From assembly GCF_031760065.1 (NCBI RefSeq), contig NZ_CP134500.1, forward strand, positions 372,001 to 436,000: a stretch of DNA of 64,000 nt. Direction: 5' to 3'. Below are positions 32,315 through 39,132 of the stretch, piece after piece (position 1 is the stretch's first letter; each line of letters starts with the position of its first letter). Origin of the DNA: Streptomyces durocortorensis (lineage in GTDB: Bacteria > Actinomycetota > Actinomycetes > Streptomycetales > Streptomycetaceae). The translations under genes were made by a program, and so were the position numbers. The notes under the pieces were generated by a model. That model was not told the origin of the DNA and ran no database searches. It saw only the letters and a program-made list of their open reading frames with translations.

Positions 32315-32992
32315 GTGTCCACACGAGCCAGGCCCGAGCCGTCCGAGGACCCCGTCCCGAACGCCGTCTCCTTCCTCGCGGCGTCAGCGGCTCTCCGGGC
32401 CATCGACGAGGCGGTCCGCGAGGCCCACGACACCGACGCCGCCCGCGGTCAGGCGCCTGTGTCGGAGCGGGCCCAGGCCCTGGCCTCGCTCCAGCTGCTG
32501 CGCGAGGTGCGGGAGCGGCTCGCGGGCTGGGAGACCGGGCTGATCGAGGCGGCCCGGGCGGCGGGGGCGAGCTGGGCCGACCTCGCCGATCCGCTGGGCG
32601 TCGCCAGTCGCCAGGCCGCCGAGCGGCGCTATCTGCGGCTGCGTCCGGGCACCGCGGGCAGCACCGGTGAGCAACGGGTCCGGGCCACCCGGGACAGCCG
32701 GGCGGCGGACCGGTCGATCACCACGTGGGCGCGGCAGAACGCGGCGGACCTGCGGTCGCTCGCCGGGCAGATCACCGCGCTCCCGGACCTCCCCGCCTCG
32801 GCGGACCTCTCTCTGGACCGGCTTCGCCAGGCACTCGGTGCGGACGACGCCGCCGCCCTGGTCACCCCGCTCACCGCGCTCCACCCCCATCTCACCCCGG
32901 GGCACCGGAAGCTGGCGGACCGCGTCGACTCGCTCACCCGTCACACCAGCCAACTGCGCAGGGATACGGCCACCCGGCGACGGAGCGGCTGA
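32315..32992 (+). CDS. rheA: RheA-type thermosensing repressor of hsp18
   Basis: A 225-residue DNA-binding protein. The central part has a helix-turn-helix-like run (AGASWADLADPLGVASRQAA, then ERRYLRLRPG), followed by a helical C-terminal half (RSLAGQITALPDLPASADLS). Length and the divergent hsp18 neighbour match S. albus RheA, a repressor inactivated reversibly by heat. The start is GTG at 32315 with GAGGGAG 5 nt upstream. The operators at 32243 and 32270 allow autoregulation. Identity rests on synteny, operator and length. Confidence 0.85.
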   Translation: MSTRARPEPSEDPVPNAVSFLAASAALRAIDEAVREAHDTDAARGQAPVSERAQALASLQLLREVRERLAGWETGLIEAARAAGASWADLADPLGVASRQAAERRYLRLRPGTAGSTGEQRVRATRDSRAADRSITTWARQNAADLRSLAGQITALPDLPASADLSLDRLRQALGADDAAALVTPLTALHPHLTPGHRKLADRVDSLTRHTSQLRRDTATRRRSG

Positions 32993-33007
32993 GCGGTACG
33001 GCTACGG

Positions 33008-33793
33008 CTACGGCTTGCGGGCGACAAGCCCCCACTGGTCGACCGGCACCGCGTCGTCACTCTCGGGCCGCCACCGGTCGATCGAGACGAATCCCGGTTC
33101 GAGGAGCTCCAGGCCCGCCGCGCAGGCGGTGATCTCCTGCGGGTCCCGCACCAGGTACGGCGGGTTGTCGCCCGAGTCGTAGGCCTCCTGGGCGGCCAGG
33201 GTCTGCGGGGTCTTCACCGTGTCGCAGAGCACCAGATGGCTCCCCGACGGCATACGGGCCATGTACCGCTGAACGACCTCGACGCCTTCGGCCGGAGCGA
33301 GGTGCCCCAGCGTCGACAGCAGGAGCACGGCGACGGGTTCGGACAGGTCCAGCGTCTTCGCCGCCTCGTCCACCACCGCGTCCGTGTCGGAGAGATCCTC
33401 GTCCACATAGGCCGTGCGGCCCTCCGGGGCGCTGGTCAGCAGCGCCTGGGCGTGGGCGAGGACGATGGGGTCGTTGTCGACGTAGACGATCCGCGCCTCG
33501 GGCGCGATGCCCTGGGCCACCTCGTGGGTACTGTTCGCCACCGGCAGCCCGGTGCCGACGTCCAGGAACTGGCGTACGCCCATGGAGGCCAGATGGCGGA
33601 TCGCGCGGACCTGGAACGCACGGGAGGCGCGGGCGATGTCGACCATCTGCGGATAGGCCGCACTGACCACGTCGGCCAGTTCCCGGTCCACCGGATAGTG
33701 GTCCTTGCCGCCCAGCCAGGCGTTCCAGACGCGCGCCGAGTGGGGAACGTCGGAGCGGATCCTGCGGCGGAGCTCATCGTCGTCGATGCTCAT
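33008..33793 (-). CDS. S-adenosyl methyltransferase-like protein (DUF574/PF04672)
   Basis: A 261-residue protein of the actinobacterial SAM_MTase family. Marks are the N-terminal PHSARVWNAWLGGKDHYPVD, motif I FLDVGTGLPVANSTHEVAQ, the acidic IVYVDNDPIVLAHA, and LLLSTLGHLAPAEG. These genes are abundant in Streptomyces and often sit near DUF397/DUF5753 genes; the substrate is unknown. ATG is preceded by GAGGAGAG. It is convergent with rheA, 15 nt away. Confidence 0.93.
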   Translation of the reverse strand: MSIDDDELRRRIRSDVPHSARVWNAWLGGKDHYPVDRELADVVSAAYPQMVDIARASRAFQVRAIRHLASMGVRQFLDVGTGLPVANSTHEVAQGIAPEARIVYVDNDPIVLAHAQALLTSAPEGRTAYVDEDLSDTDAVVDEAAKTLDLSEPVAVLLLSTLGHLAPAEGVEVVQRYMARMPSGSHLVLCDTVKTPQTLAAQEAYDSGDNPPYLVRDPQEITACAAGLELLEPGFVSIDRWRPESDDAVPVDQWGLVARKP

Positions 33794-33933
33794 GTCTCTC
33801 CTCTACTCGCTGCCCGTACAGGGGTACTCGCCGCCCATACAGGGGCGGTTGGCAGGCCATGCCGCCCCACTCCACACGGCCGTCACTTTCTGTGACTTTA
33901 GCGTAGCCTTCCGCATGCACGGGGGCGGCGACG

Positions 33934-34089
33934 TCAGAACAGCCGTCCCAGCAGCCCGAAGAACCAGCTCATCAGCATCGCGAGCAGGATCGCCACCCCG
34001 ACGACGATCACGCCGCACCAGGACCAACGGCCCCCTGCGGCCGTCTCGTGCTCGTCGCGTCCGCCCAGCTCCCCGTCGAACAGGTCCAC
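33934..34089 (-). CDS. Small single-pass membrane protein
   Basis: 51 residues: an acidic N-terminus (DLFDGELGGRDEHETAAGG) and one helix (IVVGVAILLAMLMSWFFGLL) near the C-terminus. GTG at 34089 is chosen because GAGGGAGGG lies 6 nt upstream, a strong RBS; a longer in-frame ATG start at 34152 lacks one. I recognise no family. It lies between the methyltransferase and nucleotidase genes on the same strand. Confidence 0.6.
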   Translation of the reverse strand: MDLFDGELGGRDEHETAAGGRWSWCGVIVVGVAILLAMLMSWFFGLLGRLF

Positions 34090-34263
34090 GGTCTTCCCTC
34101 CCTCGTCACCGGGCCCCCGGCCCCCGGCCCCCGTAGGTACGAACTCTCGCACGGCGCGCAGGCGGTGGCTCAGCCGGTGCGCCCGGAGTGATGGGCGGTC
34201 AGTTCGCCGTGGGCCGCGAGCGCGGCGGGCAGATCGACGACGTCGACGCGCCGTCGAACGGGA

Positions 34264-35217
34264 TCAGGCGTCCGCGCCCGTCGGCGCCGCCCGCTCGTTG
34301 AGCTTGCCGAACGGCACGTGCACGCTCGGGGTGGTCCGTGAGGTGCTCTCCAGGTGGCCCTGCTGGTCGTCGAAGAAGATGTGCGGCTTCAGGACCTTCA
34401 TGATCTCGCCCTTGTCGATGCCGCCGAGGAAGAAGGCGTCATTGACGGTGACGCCCCACCCCTTGAGGCTCTGCACCGCACGTTCGTGCGCGGGCGCGTT
34501 ACGGGCGGTGACGATGGAGACGTGCAGGCGGATGCGGTAGTCGGGGTTCTTCCGGCGCTCCCTCTCCTCCCGCTGCTGGATGCGGTTCACATTGGCCAGG
34601 AAGTCCCTCAGCGGGCCCGCGTCGTGCGGGACCGCCGCGTTGGCGACCTCGTGGGCACGGAACTTCTCGATGCCGCCCTCCTGGAACACCTGCTCCGAGG
34701 CGTCCGTCGCCAGGACCCCGTCGAAGTCGAAGGAGATCCGCAGGTCGTGGTCCTCCGCGTCGTCCTCGTACGGAGCACCCAGCACATGCCCGGCGGGCCG
34801 CCCGGCGGTGACGGCCTCGCGGACGTCCTGCTCGTTCGCCGACAGGAACAGGGACATGTTGAGCGCGGGCATGAAGCGGTGCGGGGAGCGGCCCTGCATG
34901 AAGATGGCGCGGCTGATCGGCAGTCCGTGGGCCGCTATGGACCGCATGACCCGCAGCCCGGTGTCGGGGTCGTTCCGGGACAGGACGATCACCTCGACCA
35001 GGGGGTCGTCCGCCGCGCCCAGGTCGTTCAGCGACAGCAGACGCCGGATGAACGGGAACGCCGTCCCCGGGCGGAGCGGATCGCCCACGTGCTGCTCCTG
35101 GTAGGCGCGGTAGCTCTCCTCGCCCTGTTCCCGGAAGACGGCGTCCGACTCCGTGAGGTCGAAGAGAGCGCTGGACGCGATCCCGATGACCAGCCGTTCG
35201 GCAAGGTCGTAGTGCAC
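34264..35217 (-). CDS. 5'-nucleotidase (PF06189 type)
   Basis: A 317-residue cytosolic HAD-like nucleotidase. Seen are the N-terminal LVIGIASSALFDLTESD, VIVLSRNDPDTGLRVM, the catalytic-type ISFDFDGVLATDASE, IVTARNAPAHERAVQSLKGW, and the acidic FFLGGIDKGEIMKVLKPHIF then FFDDQQGH. It dephosphorylates nucleoside monophosphates in characterised relatives. The start is GTG with GGAGGA upstream. It lies 66 bp downstream of the lanC-like gene on the same strand, so it could be read from the RiPP operon, but nothing in its sequence implies a role there. Confidence 0.92.
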   Translation of the reverse strand: MHYDLAERLVIGIASSALFDLTESDAVFREQGEESYRAYQEQHVGDPLRPGTAFPFIRRLLSLNDLGAADDPLVEVIVLSRNDPDTGLRVMRSIAAHGLPISRAIFMQGRSPHRFMPALNMSLFLSANEQDVREAVTAGRPAGHVLGAPYEDDAEDHDLRISFDFDGVLATDASEQVFQEGGIEKFRAHEVANAAVPHDAGPLRDFLANVNRIQQREERERRKNPDYRIRLHVSIVTARNAPAHERAVQSLKGWGVTVNDAFFLGGIDKGEIMKVLKPHIFFDDQQGHLESTSRTTPSVHVPFGKLNERAAPTGADA

Positions 35218-35283
35218 GGTGATTCCTCCGGTGGGCCACTGATTCGTTCGCCCCCCGACTATCGCACCGGCGCATGCCCGCTC

Positions 35284-36651
35284 TCAGCTCAGCAGCAGCG
35301 CTCCGTCCCACGGCGTGGCCGGTGCGTTCCCGGTGGCGTAGGTGTGCAGGGCGAGGGCGATCCCCGCGGCTCCCTCCAGAAAGCCGGGCCGGTCCAGTTC
35401 GCGGGCGGCCAGGACGTGGGCGTAGCGGAAGCCGAACGGCGCCTCGGGGTCGAATCCGTCGACCACCCGGGCCGCCAGCCGGTCGGCGTCCGCCCGGTAG
35501 TCCTCGCCGGCGCTGTCGTGGGCCATGCGCAGCACGATCTGGAGCAGTCCCGCCCAGCCGTGGCACAGCGCGGAGTCCCGGATCAGCTCCTCGCTCGCCG
35601 CGTCCAGCGCGCCCCGCAGGGCGGCGTGTGCGTCGGCGCGCCAGTCCGCCCGGTCCAGCGCCAGCCCGGCGAGGTGCACGGCACGGGCCGCGCCCGCGGC
35701 GCCGTAGCACCAGGAGTCCCGCCCGCGCTCCGGCCCCTCGCCGCTCTCGATGTGGGCGAGATTGACCAGGTGCGGCCAGCGGGGTCCGTGGGCGTCGGCC
35801 ATCCGGCGGCTCGACAGCAGGGCCATGATCCGTTCGATGGCCTCGTCCTGACGGTCCACCCTCACCCCCGCCCGCCAGGCGGTGGACAGGAGCGCGAGGG
35901 GACCGGTGACCCCGTGTGCGAGACCGAAGTTGACGTGCTCGACGAGCCCGTGCTCCAGCCCGTCGGTGACCCACCACGCGGACAGCCGGGTGCCGTGGCG
36001 CGTGACGTCGTCGGCCGTGGCCGCCGCCACGAGGGAGGTGAGCACCTCGGTCAGCGCGGCCCCGGCCGTCTCCCGCGCCGCCTGCCCGTCCGCCGCCTCG
36101 TGCCGGGCCAGCAGATAGCGGCCGATCCCGGCGGTGCCGCCCAGTACGTCGTAACGGCTCCACGCGCCGACCGGCTCTCCGGCGCGCGTCCGTTCCAGGT
36201 CTGCGTGGGCGCGTTCCCGGGCCTGTTCGGTGATGTGCCGGTCAAGACCGGACAGCATCGTCGCGTAACCGCCGGATCCGACGGCGGCGGTGTGTCCGGC
36301 GTACGCGAGCGCCACCATCCCGCCGAACAGGGACTGCGGCCGGAGCCGGATGCCGGCGGCGAGGGCCGCCGAGAGGTGTGCGTGCGCCCGGCCCCGCAGT
36401 TCCGGCTCGCCCACGGCCAACTCCGCGAACAGCAGGGCGACTCCGGGGTGGCCGTCGTTGAGCAACAGCGGGTCCCAGACCGGTTGCGGGGCGCCCGGAT
36501 AGCGCATGACGTTGTCCGGTACGCCCGCGATCCGGGCCACCCGCTCCGGCTCGGCGAGCCGGTCCGCGATCCCGGCGACGACCCGGGCGGCGGCGGTCCG
36601 GTGGGCGGGGGCCGCTGTCCGGTCAGTCGGTGTCGGCGCGCGTGACGGCAC
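35284..36651 (-). CDS. Stand-alone LanC-type lanthionine cyclase
   Basis: A 455-residue alpha-toroid cyclase. It keeps the LanC active site: His246 (NFGLAHGVTG), zinc ligands Cys315 (DSWCYGAAG) and Cys363-His364 (SALCHGWAG), so it should catalyse Michael addition of Cys thiols to dehydrated Ser/Thr. Also typical are LLLNDGHPGVALLF and DVLGGTAGIGRYLL. GTG at 36651 is chosen because GGAGAG lies 6 nt upstream; it overlaps the JmjC gene by 29 nt. It is the last gene of the RiPP operon. In ordinary class II systems this domain is fused to the dehydratase; here it is separate. Confidence 0.9.
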   Translation of the reverse strand: MPSRAPTPTDRTAAPAHRTAAARVVAGIADRLAEPERVARIAGVPDNVMRYPGAPQPVWDPLLLNDGHPGVALLFAELAVGEPELRGRAHAHLSAALAAGIRLRPQSLFGGMVALAYAGHTAAVGSGGYATMLSGLDRHITEQARERAHADLERTRAGEPVGAWSRYDVLGGTAGIGRYLLARHEAADGQAARETAGAALTEVLTSLVAAATADDVTRHGTRLSAWWVTDGLEHGLVEHVNFGLAHGVTGPLALLSTAWRAGVRVDRQDEAIERIMALLSSRRMADAHGPRWPHLVNLAHIESGEGPERGRDSWCYGAAGAARAVHLAGLALDRADWRADAHAALRGALDAASEELIRDSALCHGWAGLLQIVLRMAHDSAGEDYRADADRLAARVVDGFDPEAPFGFRYAHVLAARELDRPGFLEGAAGIALALHTYATGNAPATPWDGALLLS

Positions 36652-37846
36652 GGAAGCTCTCCAGTTCCTGGAGGAGGCGGCGGACTTCCGCCCGCCGGGA
36701 CACGGGCAGTTCACCGACGCTCACCGCTTCACCGGCGTCCAGGCGGCGCAGCACGGCGAGCGCCTCGGCGGTGATCGGGCCGGAGACGGCGTGGCCGTTC
36801 GCGGCGCAGGCGCGGGTGTCGTCGCCGGGCGCGGCCAGCAGCGGGGCGCACGCCCGTACCGGGGTGTCGTCGTCGAGCACCCGCTCCTCGGCGGGCGGCT
36901 CGGTCGGCCAGAAACCGCCCGCCGTCCTCACCCGCAGGGCCAGCGCGGTCGCCCGCTCGGCGAACCGGTCCTCCTCCAGGTGCCGGGCGAAGGTCTCCAC
37001 GGCATCGGCGAGGGCCGGGGGCAGCTCACCGGCGAGCCGCCCGTCCGCACCGGCGTCCGGGGTGAACAGCGGGGCGGAGGCCACCGGACCGGTGCCCCGG
37101 AACAGGTCCTTGATCTCGTAGTACGGCCGGTGTTCGCGGCGCGGGATACCCACGTTGACGCTGGTCGCCGGGGCGTCACCGGCGCTCTCCCCGACGTGGT
37201 AGTAGCGCGAGGGCCAGTACAGCAGGTCCCCCGGCTCGACCTCGGCGACGAACGAGGAGGCCAGGTACGGCTGGTAGTCGAGCACCGTGTGCACCGGGTC
37301 CGACCACGGCCGTTCGGCCCAGAACCGCATGCGCTTGGTGCCGCGTACGCAGTACATGAAGGTCGCGAAGCGGTCCTGGTGCACGCCGACGGGGCTGTGT
37401 TCGTAGGAGCCGTGGAACAGCGTGGAGCCCGCGCTGTGCGTGGGCTGGCCGACCCGCTCCCACAGTCCGCCGTAGAACCGCTGGGCGCGGGCCCACAGCG
37501 GGTGGGAGAAGGCATGGAAGCGGTGGACGACGAGGGCGTAGCGCTGCCCGTCCAGCCGGGCGGCCATGCGCTGCTCGTAGCCGTCGAGCGAGCCGTCGGA
37601 AAGCTCGGGCGGATAGTCGTACGGCCGGGTCTGCTGCCGCCGTCGCACGACGAACTGGACGTTGCCCGGGACGGCGAGCGGATGGGGCGGGCGGCTGCCG
37701 CGCACGGCGGCCCCGAACACCTCCGCCTCGTCGTAGGGCGCCCCCTCGAACGCCCCGTCGACGCCTTTGTACAGCACGGGTTCCCGGTCCCAGAACCGGT
37801 CGACGAAGGTGTCCCAGTCGAAGGACTTCTCGATGGTCAGCGTCAT
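36623..37846 (-). CDS. JmjC/cupin-type Fe(II) oxygenase, intact (RiPP cluster)
   Basis: A 407-residue cupin_4/JmjC-like protein. The facial triad is His156 and Asp158 (VGVHQDRFATFMYC) and His217 (YWPSRYYHVGES), so it should bind Fe(II) and probably 2-oxoglutarate and act as a hydroxylase. The C-terminal third (PITAEALAVLRRLDAGEAVS) resembles the winged-helix tail of ribosomal oxygenases. ATG overlaps the upstream stop (ATGA), with GAGGAG 8 nt before it. Coupled within the RiPP operon, it probably hydroxylates the precursor peptide. Confidence 0.85.
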   Translation of the reverse strand: MTLTIEKSFDWDTFVDRFWDREPVLYKGVDGAFEGAPYDEAEVFGAAVRGSRPPHPLAVPGNVQFVVRRRQQTRPYDYPPELSDGSLDGYEQRMAARLDGQRYALVVHRFHAFSHPLWARAQRFYGGLWERVGQPTHSAGSTLFHGSYEHSPVGVHQDRFATFMYCVRGTKRMRFWAERPWSDPVHTVLDYQPYLASSFVAEVEPGDLLYWPSRYYHVGESAGDAPATSVNVGIPRREHRPYYEIKDLFRGTGPVASAPLFTPDAGADGRLAGELPPALADAVETFARHLEEDRFAERATALALRVRTAGGFWPTEPPAEERVLDDDTPVRACAPLLAAPGDDTRACAANGHAVSGPITAEALAVLRRLDAGEAVSVGELPVSRRAEVRRLLQELESFRAVTRADTD

Positions 37847-39132
37847 CGCCCGGGCTCCTCGACCACATCGGCCTCCTCGACCACGTCGATGCCGCGCAGC
37901 CGGTAGAGCTTGTCGAGCAGCGCGAGCACCGTCCTTTCGGTCCTGTCCTCGTCACCCGCGCCGAGGGCGCGGCACACCTCGTCGGCGCCGGTCTCCTCGC
38001 CGTCGCCGAGCGCGGCGTACGCACGGTCGCTCGCGGCTGCCGGCAGGGTGAAGACGTTTCCGTTGACCGCCCAGACCTCCTGGCGGGGCCCGTCGGGCAT
38101 CCGGACGATCTCGCTCGTGCGGCGGAAGCGGGTCCGGCGGGTGATCCCGACGCCCTCGCGGGGCACCGGGATCGGTTCGAGACCGGCCGCCGATCGCAGC
38201 GCCGCCCAGCGGACCCGCAGCGTCCTGCGCAGCTGCTCGCCGGTCACGGCCGTGCGCAGTTCGTCGCCGAGCGCGGTCAGGCGGGGCAGCACCCCGTCCT
38301 CGTCGTCGATCCGGGTCCCGGGGCCGAACGGGAAGTACGGCACGGTCTCGTCATTGCCCTGGCCCCGGTGCACCAGGTCGGCGAGGAGGTCCCGCAGTGC
38401 GGTGAAGGGCAGCCCCCGGTCGACGGGGACGCGCAGGCGCAGCGCCACGCACCGGTCGCCGTAGGTGTCCACGTGCCGCTGGTCGCCCGGCCAGTACAGC
38501 AGCTCCCCCGCGCCGGCGCTCAGCGTGCGCGCGCCCTCCACCGGCCGGTCCGGGTCCGCGATCGCCTCGGGAGGGGGGCCGCCGCGCTCGTCCCACAGCC
38601 GTACGTCCATCCGCCCGCGCAGCACCCATGTCAGCGCCGCGTGGGTCGGCCGCTCGGCCGCGCCGGTGTGCTGGGTGAACCGGTCACCGATCAGCACCTC
38701 GGCGGCCAGGGGGAGGTTGGGCCAGCCGACCTGCCGCCACAGCCCGCTGATCGCGTCCCGTACCGCTGACCACAGCGCGTGGTCCAGGAGCAGCGGCTGA
38801 CTCACCGTCAGCAGGTAGCCCTGTCCGGACACATCGGCGTCCAGCCGGTCCAGGTAGGCGTCCAGGGTCGGATCGCCGGTGTCGGGCAGCAGGGCGCCGG
38901 GGGCGCGCAGTCGGCCGTCGCCGGCCAGGAACCGGACGTCGGGCATCACCCAGAAGCGGGTTCCGGCGCGGAACGGGGCGCACGACTCGACGGTCAGGGC
39001 GTGGATCCGGTCGAGGGCGACGGGGGGCTCGGCGGGCAGCCGGGCGGGGCTCCGGTCCCAGTACCGCTGCCCGAACAGCTCCCAGTCGATGGCGCCGGGC
39101 GCTCGTCGCGCCTCGTGGATCTGCGTGCTCAT
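37843..39132 (-). CDS. JmjC/cupin-type protein with degenerate metal site (RiPP cluster)
   Basis: A 429-residue paralogue of the next gene downstream (same N-terminal ..DWELFGQRYWDRSPARL plan and central VLRGRMDVRLWDE). At the position of the neighbour's HQD the sequence is Glu160-Arg161-Pro162, so the HxD pair is absent; the distal His220 (YWPGDQRHVDTYG) remains. It may be a non-catalytic partner, or His164 may substitute. Both ends overlap neighbours by ATGA; GGGAG precedes its ATG. A heterodimer with the intact paralogue is plausible. Confidence 0.8.
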   Translation of the reverse strand: MSTQIHEARRAPGAIDWELFGQRYWDRSPARLPAEPPVALDRIHALTVESCAPFRAGTRFWVMPDVRFLAGDGRLRAPGALLPDTGDPTLDAYLDRLDADVSGQGYLLTVSQPLLLDHALWSAVRDAISGLWRQVGWPNLPLAAEVLIGDRFTQHTGAAERPTHAALTWVLRGRMDVRLWDERGGPPPEAIADPDRPVEGARTLSAGAGELLYWPGDQRHVDTYGDRCVALRLRVPVDRGLPFTALRDLLADLVHRGQGNDETVPYFPFGPGTRIDDEDGVLPRLTALGDELRTAVTGEQLRRTLRVRWAALRSAAGLEPIPVPREGVGITRRTRFRRTSEIVRMPDGPRQEVWAVNGNVFTLPAAASDRAYAALGDGEETGADEVCRALGAGDEDRTERTVLALLDKLYRLRGIDVVEEADVVEEPGR

